Assembly: GCA_902604065.1 (NCBI GenBank)
Contig: CACKXF010000010.1
Span: forward strand, 1-40,265
DNA from: an uncultured Pelagibacteraceae bacterium
GTDB lineage: Bacteria > Pseudomonadota > Alphaproteobacteria > Pelagibacterales > Pelagibacteraceae
Reading direction: 5' to 3'
DNA: 40,265 bases
In this document: piece after piece, positions 29,101 to 37,683 of the stretch
Layout: each line of letters starts with the position of its first letter
Numbering within the stretch: the first letter of the stretch is position 1
Notes under the pieces: generated by a model
Database searches by the model: none
What the model was told of the DNA's origin: nothing
The model's input: only the letters and a program-made list of their open reading frames with translations
Made by a program: the position numbers and the translations under genes

Positions 29101-29353
29101 CATCTGGCTTCTCTTTAATTAAAATTTTTTCTAGAACTTCCAAAGTAATAGGTTCAATGTAAGTTTTGTCTGCAACATCTGGGTCAGTCATTATGGTTGC
29201 GGGATTAGAATTTATTAAAATTACTTTATATCCCTCATCTTTTAAAGCTTTACAGGCTTGAGTACCAGAATAATCAAATTCACATGCTTGACCAATTATA
29301 ATTGGACCTGCTCCAACAACTAAAATTTTTTTAATATCTTTTCTTTTTGGCAT
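26129..29353 (-). CDS. carB: Carbamoyl-phosphate synthase large subunit
   Basis: CarB makes carbamoyl phosphate from bicarbonate, ATP and ammonia delivered by CarA, feeding pyrimidine and arginine synthesis. Two homologous ATP-grasp halves are clear: the first begins [21 protein letters not shown] (residues about 10-30) with [11 protein letters not shown], the second begins [20 protein letters not shown] with [13 protein letters not shown]. An oligomerisation region lies between them, and the C-terminal MGS-like allosteric domain (about 940-1074) contains [11 protein letters not shown]. The length of 1074 residues is normal. The start overlaps the end of carA by 23 bp. Confidence 0.98.
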   Translation of the reverse strand: MPKRKDIKKILVVGAGPIIIGQACEFDYSGTQACKALKDEGYKVILINSNPATIMTDPDVADKTYIEPITLEVLEKILIKEKPDAILPTMGGQTALNLSMEAEKKGILRKYKIELIGANSKAISNAEDRKKFRKNMLDIGLDLPKSKIVNNFVQSSNALKQIGLPAIIRPAFTLGGLGGGIAKNKKEFFKIIKSGLNESPVNQVLVEECLEGWKEFEMEVVRDKKDNCIIICSIENVDPMGIHTGDSITVAPALTLTDKEYQVMRNASIACLRKIGVETGGSNVQFAINPKNGRMVIIEMNPRVSRSSALASKATGFPIAKIAAKLAIGYTLDELKNEITKVTPASFEPTIDYVVTKIPRFTFEKFPKSAAVLGTSMKSVGEAMAIGRNFKESLQKALVSLETGFSGVDQIFNLKIKQIEKRLKENIPNKILLIGEALRKKINIKKIHKLSKIDPWFLNQIKDIVDIEYKIKKKGLPKTYNEFNYIKSIGFSDKKLSELTNISENIVRKKRSTLKIFPVFKKVDTCASEFKSYTPYMYSTYQRNFTLNTQCEAEPSGRKKVIILGGGPNRIGQGIEFDYCCCQASFALKKAGLETIMVNCNPETVSTDYDTSDRLYFEPLIEEFVFNIIKKEKTKGNLFGVIAQFGGQTPIKLAKFLHENKIPILGTQYTSIDLAEDRDRFRNLLNRLKLKQAESGIAKTFPQALKIADKIGLPLMVRPSYVLGGRAMEIVHEKKQLKKFVQEAFKAAEKNPILIDKFIDHAMEVDVDALSDGKQVFVAGIMQHIEEAGIHSGDSACSLPPVSIKPFLIKEIESQTKKLALALKVKGFMNVQFAIKNDKIFVIEVNPRASRTVPFVSKAKNLPLAKIASRVMAGEKLSKFNLKTKTKKMFAVKEAVFPFNKFPNSDLLLGPEMKSTGEVMGFDENFGMAFAKSQIAASNSLPTKGLAFISLKNSHKSEGVALAKQLSKLNFKLCGTGGTADYINNHGIKCKKINKVNQGSPHIVDILNAKKIALVINTGGGNSEKQLNDALALRRATLANKVPYCTNMSTAQVCIEGIKSLKNKEIKVTSLQDI

Positions 29354-30539
29354 TTTCTTTCATACTTTTAATAAAATCTTCGAATAAATATACACTGTCT
29401 TGTGGACCTGGATTAGACTCAGGATGATATTGAACAGAAAAAACTGGTTTAGACTTAAGCTTAATTCCTTCTATACTATTATCAAACAGAGATTGATGAG
29501 TAACTTTTATATTTCTTGGCAAACTTTGCTTAACTATTTCAAAACCATGATTCTGACTTGTGATTTCAACGTTTCCTCGAATTAAATTTTTAACAGGGTG
29601 GTTTGCACCTCTATGGCCCAAATTCATTTTTTTAGTTTTTGCTCCTAAGGCTAAACCAAGCAATTGATGACCTAAACAAATTCCAAATACAGGCAAATTA
29701 TTTTTTATAAATTGTTTGATGATAGGGATAGCATATTTTCCTGTAGCAGCAGGATCACCCGGACCATTTGATAAAAATATACCATTAGGTTTTAATTTTA
29801 AAATATCTTTTGCACTTGTTTTGCAGGAAACTATAGTAACTTTACAATGAAAATCTGAGAAATATCTTAAAATATTTTTTTTGATACCATAATCAATCGC
29901 AATTACATGTAATAATTTTTTTTTATTCTTTACGAATCCTTGCCCTTTTTTCCAAGTCTTTAAATCTTGCCAGATATAATTCTTTTTAGTTGTAACTTGC
30001 TCAGCTAAATCTAAATTTTTTAAGCCACTCCATTTTTGTGTCATCCTAATAATTTTTTTTATATTAAATTTACCTTTTCTCAAAAAAGATATAGTTCCTT
30101 TTGGCGCTCCTTTATCTCTAATTAAATTTGTTAAATTTCTTGTATCAATACCGGTAATACCAACTATTTTATTGATCTTAAGCCATTGGTCCAAATGTTT
30201 TAACGATCTATAATTAGAGGGATCAGTAATTTCAGTGTTAATGATTACACCTTTTGTCCAAATTTTATCTGACTCAAGATCCTCTTTATTAGACCCAACA
30301 TTTCCAACATGGGGGAAAGTAAAATTAATAATTTGTTCGGCATATGATGGATCAGAAATAATTTCTTGATATCCCGTTATAGATGTATTGAAACAAACTT
30401 CCCCTGTAGCTGTTCCTTGATATCCTAAGCCTAATCCTTTAAAAATTTTTCCATTTTGAAGAACTAAAATAGCGTTGGAATCGATCTTTTTAAGATTTTT
30501 TTTTGAGTTTATATTTTGATCAATCTGTTTCAAATACAA
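29331..30539 (-). CDS. carA: Carbamoyl-phosphate synthase small subunit (TTG start)
   Basis: CarA hydrolyses glutamine and channels ammonia to CarB. The N-terminal CPSase domain includes [15 protein letters not shown] (46-60) and PSYAEQI; the class I amidotransferase domain has the nucleophile Cys288 in FGICLGHQ and the His372/Glu374 pair in VQYHPES. The first 60 codons contain no ATG and no ATG precedes them in frame, so translation must start at a rare codon; TTG at 30539 (or TTG at 30533) is the best choice. E. coli carA also starts with TTG. The N terminus is about 20 residues longer than in E. coli if 30539 is used. Confidence 0.95.
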   Translation of the reverse strand: MYLKQIDQNINSKKNLKKIDSNAILVLQNGKIFKGLGLGYQGTATGEVCFNTSITGYQEIISDPSYAEQIINFTFPHVGNVGSNKEDLESDKIWTKGVIINTEITDPSNYRSLKHLDQWLKINKIVGITGIDTRNLTNLIRDKGAPKGTISFLRKGKFNIKKIIRMTQKWSGLKNLDLAEQVTTKKNYIWQDLKTWKKGQGFVKNKKKLLHVIAIDYGIKKNILRYFSDFHCKVTIVSCKTSAKDILKLKPNGIFLSNGPGDPAATGKYAIPIIKQFIKNNLPVFGICLGHQLLGLALGAKTKKMNLGHRGANHPVKNLIRGNVEITSQNHGFEIVKQSLPRNIKVTHQSLFDNSIEGIKLKSKPVFSVQYHPESNPGPQDSVYLFEDFIKSMKENAKKKRY

Positions 30540-30581
30540 CTCATGAGTTAAAGTAAAAAACTTATAAACATGATTTTGCGA

Positions 30582-30610
30582 AACATATGAAAAACTTTAA
30601 AAATCGTCAA
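30582..30610 (-). promoter_or_regulatory. Candidate sigma-70 promoter for carAB
   Basis: On the minus strand, TTGACG (30610-30605) and TATGTT (30587-30582) are separated by exactly 17 bp. Transcription would start near 30575, giving a leader of about 36 nt before the TTG start codon of carA. I saw no arginine- or pyrimidine-type operator that I could name. Confidence 0.5.
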
Positions 30611-30631
30611 GAAAGAACTTTTTATTTTGAA

Positions 30632-30637
30632 TATAAT
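30632..30637 (+). promoter_or_regulatory. Candidate -10 element for yqeY-dnaG
   Basis: A perfect TATAAT lies 24 bp before the yqeY ATG; the -35 position has no good match, so activity may rely on an extended or weak -35. A GAGG ribosome-binding site at about 30651-30654 precedes the ATG at 30662. The element is divergent from the carAB promoter, so both share a 122-bp region. Confidence 0.38.
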
Positions 30638-30661
30638 TTGTGATTAAACTGAGGAAAAAAA

Positions 30662-31114
30662 ATGTCTATAGAAAAAAAAATTGAAGCAAAATTAAACGAA
30701 AGTCTTAAAAACAAAGACAAAACTGTATTCCCTACTTTAAGGCTTATTATTTCAGCCATAAAAGATTTTAAAATAGCTTCAAAATCAAGAGATCAAGAAC
30801 TCAAGGACCAAGAAGTAATATCTTTATTGAAAAAAATGACAAAACAAAGAAACGATTCGTGTGAAGCCTACAAAAAAGCTGGAAGAGAAGATTTGTTAAA
30901 AAAGGAACAAGAGGAAATTTCAATTATTAATAATTTTCTTCCAAAGCAAATGACCGAAGAAGAAACTAAAAGTCTTTGCAAAAAAATAGTCGAACAAACA
31001 GAGGCATCCTCAATGAAGGATATGGGGAAAGTCATGGGAGTTTTAAAGAAAGATTATGGAGATGTTTTAGATTTTTCAAAGGTAAGCAACTTGATAAAAG
31101 AGATTTTGAAATGA
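30662..31114 (+). CDS. yqeY: GatB/YqeY domain protein
   Basis: A 150-residue protein consisting of the YqeY/Aim41 domain, homologous to the tRNA-binding tail of GatB. Typical features are the N-terminal KIEAKLNESLKNKDKTVFPTLRLIISAIK, the central QRNDSCEAYKKAGREDL and EEISIINNFLPKQMT, and the end MGKVMGVLKKDYG. Function is not firmly known; a role with tRNA or amidotransferase is inferred from homology. It ends in an ATGA overlap with dnaG, so the primase is translationally coupled to it. A yqeY-dnaG-rpoD order is common (it resembles the rpsU-dnaG-rpoD macromolecular synthesis operon, with yqeY taking the first place). Confidence 0.93.
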   Translation: MSIEKKIEAKLNESLKNKDKTVFPTLRLIISAIKDFKIASKSRDQELKDQEVISLLKKMTKQRNDSCEAYKKAGREDLLKKEQEEISIINNFLPKQMTEEETKSLCKKIVEQTEASSMKDMGKVMGVLKKDYGDVLDFSKVSNLIKEILK

Positions 31115-32895
31115 TGATGAAATATCCAAAAGAATATTTAGATGAAATTAGGCTTAGATTAAAAGTCTCCCAGGTAGTTGGTAAATATGTGCAGCTAAAA
31201 AAAAGGGGAAAAGAATTTGTTGGATTGTCACCTTTTAAAAATGAAAAAACACCCTCTTTTACAGTGAATGATGAAAAAGGTTTTTACCATTGTTTCAGTA
31301 CAGGAGAGCATGGAAATATTTTTGATTTTTTAATGAAAACAAAATCGTTTAAATTTGGTGAGGCAGTAAGATCTTTAGCAACAGAAGCGGGTATGGAAAT
31401 ATATAAGTTTTCAAAATTTGATAAAGAAAAAGAGGCTAGATTTGTAAAATATAAGAACATTTATAAATTGTTTAAGGATTTTTTTCATAAACAGTTGTTC
31501 GATAGTGAGAACTTTTTTGCTTTGAAATATTTGCTTGATAGAAAAATTTCAATAGAAACAATTAAAAAGTTTAACATTGGTTACGTACCAAAAAAAAATA
31601 ATTTTTTAAATGATTTAAAAAAAAATTATTCCGAAGAAGAAATTAAACTTTCTGGACTTTATTACTTAATTGAAAATTCAAATACGTTTATCAATAGATT
31701 TAATGATAGAATAATTTTTCCTGTTCTAAACCTTTCTGGAGATCCAATCGCTTTTGGAGGAAGGGTGATACAAAGCACAAAATTAGCAAAGTATATTAAT
31801 TCACCAGAAACAGAATTTTACAAAAAAGGCAGACAACTTTTTAATTTAAATTTTGCTAAAGATGAAAGATTAAATCCAGAAGAAGTTATAATAGTTGAAG
31901 GATATATTGATGTCTTATCTCTACATTCAGTTGGTATTAAAAATGTAATTTCAAATTCTGGGACAGCACTTACTGAAAATCAAATTAGATTAATATGGAA
32001 GTTCTTTCAAAACCCAATCATCTGCTTAGACGGAGATGATAGCGGACAAAAGGCTGCCATTAGAATAGCAGAAAGATTATTTCCTTTAATAAATGAAAAT
32101 AACAAAATTTTTTTCACAATCTTAAACAAAGGTAGTGACCCAGATGATATTGTTAAAAAAGGTGGTAAGGTAGCATTTTTAGAAGTTTTAAAAAATAAAA
32201 TTATTATACAAAAATTTTTATGGGATCAATATATTGAAAAAGTTAATACTAATAATCCTTATGAAATAACTAAATTTGAAAAACAAATTAAAAACTTGTG
32301 TAGCCAAATATTAGATGAAACTTTAAAAAAATATATTTTAGAGGACTTTTTAAATAAGATCTCTCAATTAACCCCGAATGTTAATTCTAAAAAAAAATAT
32401 CAGTTTAATACTAAACAAAAATTTAAAGTACTCAATGAAACTAAACAAATTCATTTACAAAAAAAAAATCTTTCAAGAATAAACGTTCTTGAATTATCCA
32501 TTCTATTTGTAATGATAAATTACTCTAGTGTGGCAAAAATTAGAAATAAAGAAATAGCAGAATTGATTTTCGAAACAGTAGAAAACAATAATCTTAAATC
32601 GAAACTTGTAAAACTAAATAGTATGGAAAACATTGATAAGAACCTCATGGATGGTGTATTAAAAGAAAATTCAAGTTTAATTGATAAAATTAATACAAGT
32701 GTCAATTTAAAAATAATTTTAGATAAAAAAAATTTTAAACAAATTGAAGAAATTTTAGTAGATTTGATTAATGATCTTGAAGAATTCGATAATAAAAGAA
32801 AAATAGAATCTCTTGAAAAAAAACTTATTAATAATATGGAAGAGAGTGCCTATTCAGAACTCTTAAGGCTTAAAAGTCAATTAAATCGTGAATAA
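31111..32895 (+). CDS. dnaG: DNA primase, with a degenerate zinc-binding motif
   Basis: DnaG makes RNA primers at replication forks. The N-terminal CHC2 domain is recognisable ([14 protein letters not shown] and [13 protein letters not shown]), but three of the four zinc ligands known in E. coli (C40, H43, C61, C64) are replaced: S40, K43, C61 kept, T64. The TOPRIM catalytic core is intact: [15 protein letters not shown] holds the metal-binding Glu, and [12 protein letters not shown] the DxD. A helicase-binding C-terminal region fills about residues 430-594. The open frame extends back to 30976 inside yqeY, but the ATG at 31111, in an ATGA overlap with the yqeY stop, gives the canonical N terminus. 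Adjacent ATGs at 31114 and 31117 are also possible. Confidence 0.96.
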   Translation: MMMKYPKEYLDEIRLRLKVSQVVGKYVQLKKRGKEFVGLSPFKNEKTPSFTVNDEKGFYHCFSTGEHGNIFDFLMKTKSFKFGEAVRSLATEAGMEIYKFSKFDKEKEARFVKYKNIYKLFKDFFHKQLFDSENFFALKYLLDRKISIETIKKFNIGYVPKKNNFLNDLKKNYSEEEIKLSGLYYLIENSNTFINRFNDRIIFPVLNLSGDPIAFGGRVIQSTKLAKYINSPETEFYKKGRQLFNLNFAKDERLNPEEVIIVEGYIDVLSLHSVGIKNVISNSGTALTENQIRLIWKFFQNPIICLDGDDSGQKAAIRIAERLFPLINENNKIFFTILNKGSDPDDIVKKGGKVAFLEVLKNKIIIQKFLWDQYIEKVNTNNPYEITKFEKQIKNLCSQILDETLKKYILEDFLNKISQLTPNVNSKKKYQFNTKQKFKVLNETKQIHLQKKNLSRINVLELSILFVMINYSSVAKIRNKEIAELIFETVENNNLKSKLVKLNSMENIDKNLMDGVLKENSSLIDKINTSVNLKIILDKKNFKQIEEILVDLINDLEEFDNKRKIESLEKKLINNMEESAYSELLRLKSQLNRE

Positions 32896-32954
32896 TTAGA
32901 GATAGATTTTTAAAATTTAGTGTTTATATATATTCCGACTATTTAATTCTACGT

Positions 32955-34829
32955 ATGGCTGAGAAACTAATCACAAAATCATTTGAAAGAATTCTTGATA
33001 AAGGTAAAAACAGAGGTTTTATTACCTATGAAGAATTAGGAAAATCTTTAGGCAAAAGAGGTGGTTCAATAGAAAATACTGAACTTGCATTTTTAATAAT
33101 CGCAGACAATAAGATAACATTAGTAGAAAAAAAATCTGACTTTCAGTCCAATAAGAAAAAGGAAAATTCAAACAATGTAGAAGAAAAGACATCTGAAAAA
33201 AGTGATGATCCGATAAGAATGTACTTACGTGAAATGGGTGGTGTTGAATTACTATCCAGAGAAGGTGAAATTGCAATAGCTAAAAGAATAGAAGCTGGAA
33301 AAGATGTGATGATAAACGCGTTAACACAGAGCCCAATAGTTGGAAATAGAATTTTTGAATGGAAAGATAAAATAGAAAAAGATGAAATGTTAGTTAGGGA
33401 TATAATTGACATTGACTCGACTTATGAAGATTTTGAGTCTTCGGATGAAGAAGATGCAAAGAAGCAAAAGGATAATCAAAAAGAAAATTCAAAAAAAATT
33501 GATCTTAAAAATGAGAATAATAAAAATCCAGATCAAAAAGAAGAAGTAACCGAAGAAGATGAATTTAATATGTCTTTGGCAAAAATGGAAGAAGAAATTA
33601 AACCAAAAATTTTAACATTACTAGAGTCATTAAACAAAAATTATTCAAAATTACAAAAATATCAAAAAGAAAATCTCGAGTGTATTTTGTCTGGAAAAGA
33701 ATTGTCAGTTTCAAAAAATAAAAATTTTAAAAAAATTCAAAGTATTTTAGTCGATAATTTTAAAAATTTACAATTAGCTCCTAACACGGTTGAGGAGTTA
33801 GTTCAGTCTCATTACAAAGAAAATAAGAAAATTGTTTCTCTAGAAGGAGTTTTATTACGACTCGCTATGGACAATAAAATTTCAAGAGAAGAATTTTTAA
33901 AATATTATATTGGTAATGAAATAAATCCAAAGTTTGAAACATTCCTAAACCAAAATCCTATATGGAAGTCATTTTTCAAAAAATTTAAAAATGATTTCAA
34001 AGAAATTAGAGATAGGCTGGTTGAATTTAGTAAAAAAATAGGAATTTCTGTTGGTGAATTTAAACGTTTGGTAAATAGAATTCAAAAAGGAGAAAGAGAG
34101 TCCAGAATAGCAAAAAAAGAAATGGTTGAAGCTAATCTAAGATTAGTAATATCTATAGCAAAAAAATATACTAATAGGGGCCTTCAGTTTTTAGACCTAA
34201 TTCAAGAAGGAAATATCGGTTTAATGAAAGCGGTAGATAAATTTGAATATAGAAGAGGATACAAATTTTCAACTTACGCAACTTGGTGGATAAGACAAGC
34301 CATTACTAGATCTATAGCAGATCAAGCTAGAACAATTAGGATTCCAGTTCATATGATAGAGACAATTAATAAGATAGTTAGAACTCAAAGACAAATAATG
34401 AGCGAGTTTGGCAGGGAGCCCACACCTGAGGAGCTTGCAAAAAAGTTGGCTATGCCATTAGAAAAAGTAAGAAAAGTATTAAAGATTGCAAAAGAACCAG
34501 TTTCACTTGAAACTCCAGTAGGTGATGAAGAAGATAGTAGTTTAGGGGATTTTATTGAAGACAAAAATGCTTTGCAGCCATTAGATACTGCTATTCAATC
34601 TAACTTAAGTGAGTCCACTACAAAAATTTTGGCCTCACTGACGCCAAGAGAGGAAAGAGTTTTAAGAATGAGATTTGGAATTGGAATGAATACAGATCAC
34701 ACTCTCGAAGAGGTTGGTCTTCAATTTTCAGTGACGAGGGAGAGGATCAGACAAATCGAGGCTAAGGCTTTAAGAAAATTAAAGCACCCTAGTAGATCCA
34801 AACAACTTAAAAGTTTTCTAGAAAAATAG
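32955..34829 (+). CDS. rpoD: RNA polymerase primary sigma factor (sigma-70)
   Basis: The housekeeping sigma factor directs RNA polymerase to -35/-10 promoters. Region 1.1 occupies about residues 1-60, followed by a Lys/Glu-rich spacer; region 1.2 is [22 protein letters not shown] (about 84-105), a non-conserved acidic region spans about 150-205, and regions 2.1-2.4 run from [17 protein letters not shown] to [13 protein letters not shown] (about 390-450). Region 3 follows and region 4.2 is [21 protein letters not shown] near the end. The length of 624 residues fits RpoD and not an alternative sigma. It follows dnaG by 59 bp, and a tRNA follows 26 bp after it. Confidence 0.98.
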   Translation: MAEKLITKSFERILDKGKNRGFITYEELGKSLGKRGGSIENTELAFLIIADNKITLVEKKSDFQSNKKKENSNNVEEKTSEKSDDPIRMYLREMGGVELLSREGEIAIAKRIEAGKDVMINALTQSPIVGNRIFEWKDKIEKDEMLVRDIIDIDSTYEDFESSDEEDAKKQKDNQKENSKKIDLKNENNKNPDQKEEVTEEDEFNMSLAKMEEEIKPKILTLLESLNKNYSKLQKYQKENLECILSGKELSVSKNKNFKKIQSILVDNFKNLQLAPNTVEELVQSHYKENKKIVSLEGVLLRLAMDNKISREEFLKYYIGNEINPKFETFLNQNPIWKSFFKKFKNDFKEIRDRLVEFSKKIGISVGEFKRLVNRIQKGERESRIAKKEMVEANLRLVISIAKKYTNRGLQFLDLIQEGNIGLMKAVDKFEYRRGYKFSTYATWWIRQAITRSIADQARTIRIPVHMIETINKIVRTQRQIMSEFGREPTPEELAKKLAMPLEKVRKVLKIAKEPVSLETPVGDEEDSSLGDFIEDKNALQPLDTAIQSNLSESTTKILASLTPREERVLRMRFGIGMNTDHTLEEVGLQFSVTRERIRQIEAKALRKLKHPSRSKQLKSFLEK

Positions 34830-34855
34830 TTTATTCTGTAGTAAGAAAGTCATTT

Positions 34856-34932
34856 GGGCCTGTAGCTCAGTTGGTTAGAGCAGTACACTCATAATGTATT
34901 GGTCCCAGGTTCGAGTCCTGGCGGGCCCACCA
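34856..34932 (+). tRNA. tRNA with CAT anticodon, probably tRNA-Ile2 (lysidine type)
   Basis: A full cloverleaf: acceptor GGGCCTG paired with CGGGCCC, D arm AGCTCAGTTGGTTAGAGC, anticodon stem GTACA/TGTAT with loop CTCATAA (anticodon CAT), T arm CCAGGTTCGAGTCCTGG and an encoded CCA at 34930-34932. CAT may mean elongator Met, initiator Met or the minor Ile decoder whose C34 is made lysidine by TilS. The first base pair is G1-C72, so it is not an initiator. The GGGCC acceptor and overall sequence look more like tRNA-Ile2 of alphaproteobacteria than elongator Met, but this is a judgement by eye. No terminator separates it from rpoD. Confidence 0.93.
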
Positions 34933-34937
34933 TCAAT

Positions 34938-35540
34938 CTACTTATTAATAAATTCCTCTAGTTTTTTTAGTAGTTCATTAACATCATTATTATTTGAAAT
35001 TAATATTGATGAAAATTCTTCTTTTTGAGTTCTTGCTAGGCTTAGACCTTCAACTATTAAATCTCTTATAAGAGGCTTTTGAGGATCTTTTGTATAAACT
35101 CTCCAATCAACCTTTATTTCCGGAGACTTAATGCTTTCTGCAATTTTAGATTTAACAATTGTGTAGGTCGCGCTTTTTTGCTCCGAGTCTATTATTTCAA
35201 ATTTTTGGGATGAATATTCAGATAGTCGTGAAGTTAAAGTTTTTAAAAAGTACTTTTCAAAAAGGTTTTGATATTTTTCGAGTGTGTTAGGATCTATTTT
35301 TTTACGAATACTTCCTAGTGTATAAAGTCCTAAAGCTTTAATATCAACATTCTCTGTAGCAATTTTTTCTATAATTTCATTTTTTTGATCTATTGTTAAA
35401 GATTTATCACTTAAAGTTTTAGTAGCATCTTGTACTAATTCTTCAACAAAGATTTTTGGTTCTGAATTGTATGTTACCGCAGATAAAGAATTAAAAAGTA
35501 AAAGAAAAATTGATATTATAAAAAAAAATTTCTTTATCAT
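34938..35540 (-). CDS. mlaC: MlaC/Ttg2D-type phospholipid-binding periplasmic protein
   Basis: MlaC carries phospholipids between the outer-membrane MlaA and the inner-membrane MlaFEDB transporter. A Sec signal peptide covers about residues 1-21 (FNSLSA then VTYNSEPK). The mature 180 residues have family signatures: FVEELVQDATKTLSD, a LGLYTLGSIRKKI-type central segment in place of the usual ALGR-W segment, FEKYFLKTLTSRLSEY, and the final VDWRVYT-x-LIRDLIVEGLSLARTQKEEFSSIL. It starts 12 bp after the mlaA stop. The mlaFED genes are not in this window. Its stop is 5 bp from the 3' end of the tRNA. Confidence 0.9.
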   Translation of the reverse strand: MIKKFFFIISIFLLLFNSLSAVTYNSEPKIFVEELVQDATKTLSDKSLTIDQKNEIIEKIATENVDIKALGLYTLGSIRKKIDPNTLEKYQNLFEKYFLKTLTSRLSEYSSQKFEIIDSEQKSATYTIVKSKIAESIKSPEIKVDWRVYTKDPQKPLIRDLIVEGLSLARTQKEEFSSILISNNNDVNELLKKLEEFINK

Positions 35541-35552
35541 TGAAATAATTTT

Positions 35553-36311
35553 TTATTTGTCTAACTCACCCCAATCTTCGTCACTTGAGCTTGAAGAGTT
35601 GGTTATTTTACTATCTCTATTTTGTAGATATAAACTTTTGGTAGCAGCATAAATATCAATTGAATTTTTTTCTAAACTTTCAAAATTTGTCATATTTTCT
35701 CCTCTAAAGTCAACAGCAGTGGCTGCTTTTACCCCAACGTAATCAAGTTTAGTACCCGACATACTTTTAATTTCTTTTTCGTGCCATGTTACTCTTGCAA
35801 AAGGGTCTAAGAAATTATTATCAATTACCATTCCAAAAGTATCTCTAACAGTCGTTGGACCTAAAATTGGTAAAACAAAATAACATCCTCCGTCTACACC
35901 ATACGTCCCCAATGTTTGTCCTAAATCCTCTTTTTGATTTTCAAGACCCATTGCTGCCGCTGGATTAGCCAATCCAAAAATTCCAATAGTTGAATTTACT
36001 AAAAAACTTCCTGTTGCATGGCCTGCTAATCTCATTTCTCCTTGTAAAAGATGGTTTGGTATAGATAGAAGAGTAGCTATGTTAGAAGTAAAATTTCCCG
36101 TTCCATTTCTTATTGGTTCTGGCAGTCTATTATAAACCTTTGCTACCGGTTCTAAAATTACGTTGTCAAAGCCCTGATTAAATTTAAATATTCCTCTACT
36201 AATTTTTTCAAAACACTCTTTTTCAGTCTGAGATTCAGCGCTTGCACCGCAAATTAAAGTTAAATTTATAAGTATTGCGTAAAAAATAATTTGTATTTTT
36301 TTAAAGTTCAT
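35553..36311 (-). CDS. mlaA: MlaA/VacJ-family outer-membrane phospholipid transport protein
   Basis: MlaA removes misplaced phospholipids from the outer leaflet of the outer membrane and passes them to MlaC. The body has family motifs FKFNQGFDNVILEPVAKVYNRLPEPIRNGTGNF, PNHLLQGE and FLVNSTIGIFGLANPAAAMGL, then DLGQTLGTYGVDGGCYFVLPILGPTTVRD. The ATG at 36380 would put 23 residues before the signal peptide; I prefer 36311, which starts a normal signal sequence (MNFKKIQIIFYAIL). The region before cleavage reads LTLICGASAES, which lacks a proper lipobox, so the protein may be cleaved by signal peptidase I rather than lipidated. Followed by mlaC. Confidence 0.9.
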   Translation of the reverse strand: MNFKKIQIIFYAILINLTLICGASAESQTEKECFEKISRGIFKFNQGFDNVILEPVAKVYNRLPEPIRNGTGNFTSNIATLLSIPNHLLQGEMRLAGHATGSFLVNSTIGIFGLANPAAAMGLENQKEDLGQTLGTYGVDGGCYFVLPILGPTTVRDTFGMVIDNNFLDPFARVTWHEKEIKSMSGTKLDYVGVKAATAVDFRGENMTNFESLEKNSIDIYAATKSLYLQNRDSKITNSSSSSDEDWGELDK

Positions 36312-36417
36312 ATTTGCTATATATAGAATTAATTTAGATAATGCACATAAATCGTACTTTATTTTAAGAGATTTTATCATAAAATTTGTTTATATTTATC
36401 AGTAAATTAGCCAAAAT

Positions 36418-37128
36418 ATGAAGTTAAAAGTAAAAAAATCTTTAAATTACTCAAAAAAATCAAGAGATTTAAAGAATATAAAATATATAATAATACATTA
36501 TACTGGAATGCAATCTGCGCGCGAGTCTCTAAAAAGACTTATAGACAAAAAAAATAAGGTAAGCTGTCACTATTTCATAGATAGAAAAGGAGAGGTTTTA
36601 AATCTGGTAGATGATAATAAAATTGCATGGCACGCAGGTAAATCTAAGTGGAAAAGAGAGAAAAATTTAAATGACGAATCTATTGGTATCGAATTACAAA
36701 ACAAAGGTCATTTTAAAAATTACGAAAAGTTTACAAATTTACAAATAAAATCTTTGATAAAAGTAATTAAAAGATTAATGAAAAAATATAATATTAAAAA
36801 ATATAATGTTCTGGGACATTCAGATATTGCCCCTTTAAGAAAACTAGATCCAGGAGAAAATTTTCCTTGGAAGTTATTGAGCAGTAAAGGGCTATCAATT
36901 TGGTTCTCAAAAAAAAAAGAGAGAAACTACGAACTTAAAGACAGCCAAAAAAGAGTAATTTTTTTTAAAAATATATTCAAAATAGGTTACAGATATTTTA
37001 ATTTATCTAATCGAAATAAAGGAGACGTTCGTATTATTAAGGCGTTTCAAATGAGGTTTTTGCCTAAAGAAGTCAGTGGAAAAATTACTGATAAAACCCT
37101 TCATATAAGCCAATTATTAGCCAAATAG
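36418..37128 (+). CDS. N-acetylmuramoyl-L-alanine amidase, AmpD/AmiD type
   Basis: An Amidase_2 zinc hydrolase that splits the bond between N-acetylmuramic acid and L-alanine in peptidoglycan fragments. The zinc ligands appear as H27 in IIIHYTG, H134 in GHSDIAP and D144 in KLDPG; the SCHYFIDRKGEV and DDNKIAWHAG segments are typical. No signal peptide is visible, so it is probably cytoplasmic and acts in muropeptide recycling, like AmpD. After a linker, residues about 195-236 (VRIIKAFQMRFLP) resemble a peptidoglycan-binding helical domain, as in AmiD. rnpB follows, with its promoter beginning at the stop codon. Confidence 0.9.
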   Translation: MKLKVKKSLNYSKKSRDLKNIKYIIIHYTGMQSARESLKRLIDKKNKVSCHYFIDRKGEVLNLVDDNKIAWHAGKSKWKREKNLNDESIGIELQNKGHFKNYEKFTNLQIKSLIKVIKRLMKKYNIKKYNVLGHSDIAPLRKLDPGENFPWKLLSSKGLSIWFSKKKERNYELKDSQKRVIFFKNIFKIGYRYFNLSNRNKGDVRIIKAFQMRFLPKEVSGKITDKTLHISQLLAK

Positions 37129-37129
37129 T

Positions 37130-37159
37130 TTGATTTTACTTGATTTTTGTATTTATAAG
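37130..37159 (+). promoter_or_regulatory. Candidate sigma-70 promoter for rnpB
   Basis: TTGATT (37130-37135) and TATAAG (37154-37159) are separated by 18 bp, directly after the amidase stop codon. Initiation would fall near 37166, a few bases before the predicted mature RNase P RNA end at about 37174. Confidence 0.45.
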
Positions 37160-37173
37160 GAATATCTGGTTAT

Positions 37174-37533
37174 TGCCAGATAGTTGGACAGTCGCTATCA
37201 ATTGTTGATAGAGGAAAGTCCGGGCTCCGTAAAGACAACGTGCCAGTTAACGGCTGGCGAGGGAAACCTCAGGGCTAGTGCCACAGAGAATAGACCGCCT
37301 AATCAAGGCAAGGGTGAAAAGGTGTGGTAAGAGCGCACCGGGTTTTTGGTAACAAAAACCGCATGGTAAACCCCACGTGGAGCAAGGCTAAATAGGGATA
37401 ACAATGCATATTTATATGTTAAAAACAGTCTTTAGTTCGTTATCCGGGTTAGCCGCTTGAATTTAATCGCGAGATTAAATCTAGATAAATGACTTCTTAA
37501 ATGACAGAACCCGGCTTATAGACTATCTGGCGA
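37174..37533 (+). ncRNA. rnpB: RNase P RNA, bacterial class A
   Basis: The catalytic RNA of RNase P, which trims the 5' leader of precursor tRNAs. The P1 helix is formed by GCCAGATAGT (37175-37184) and ACTATCTGGC (37522-37531). The universally conserved core is present: GAGGAAAGTCCGGGCTCC (37211-37228) near the 5' end, AGGGTGAAAAGGTG and GGTAAACCCCACGTGGAGCAAG in the specificity/P-helix region, and ACAGAACCCGGCTTATAGA (37504-37522) near the 3' end, which pairs with the first block as P4. Exact ends are estimated. No strong intrinsic terminator is visible after it; mraZ begins about 150 bp later. Confidence 0.96.
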
Positions 37534-37590
37534 CCAACAATTTCAATACAATGTTCTATTTTTGTACTTTTTATTAAATCAAGTATTTTA

Positions 37591-37618
37591 TTGACTAAAG
37601 TTTTAAATCCCATATTAT
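37591..37618 (+). promoter_or_regulatory. Candidate sigma-70 promoter for mraZ-ftsZ-rsmH
   Basis: TTGACT (37591-37596) is followed after 16 bp by TATTAT (37613-37618), with a predicted start near 37625. It lies between rnpB and mraZ, and the TCCCA repeats described separately overlap its -10 and start region. Confidence 0.5.
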
Positions 37619-37632
37619 CCCAAATAATCCCA
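37608..37632 (-). promoter_or_regulatory. Probable MraZ operator: three TGGGA direct repeats
   Basis: TCCCA occurs at 37608-37612, 37618-37622 and 37628-37632, each separated by exactly 5 bp. On the minus strand this reads TGGGA-N5-TGGGA-N5-TGGGA, the pattern (TGGGN repeats with 5-nt spacers) described for E. coli MraZ autoregulation. It sits 52 bp ahead of the mraZ gene and covers the predicted -10 and start site, consistent with repression. The orientation relative to the gene and the binding itself are inferred. Confidence 0.6.
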
Positions 37633-37683
37633 AAATGGAGGATTAATTGACTAAAAAAAAAATAGAAAGAAATTTTAAAAATT

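Noticed and set aside
30976-31110. An N-terminal extension of DnaG by 45 residues
   Set aside because: It overlaps yqeY in another frame and does not resemble primase; the ATGA overlap at 31111 gives the canonical N terminus.
33022-33412. Two overlapping minus-strand frames of 84 and 89 codons within rpoD
   Set aside because: They mirror the conserved RpoD region 1.2 and the variable spacer on the coding strand; no domain or ribosome-binding site is seen.
37532-37590. Possible intrinsic terminator after rnpB
   Set aside because: The sequence is AT-rich with T runs but I could not find a stable stem before them.
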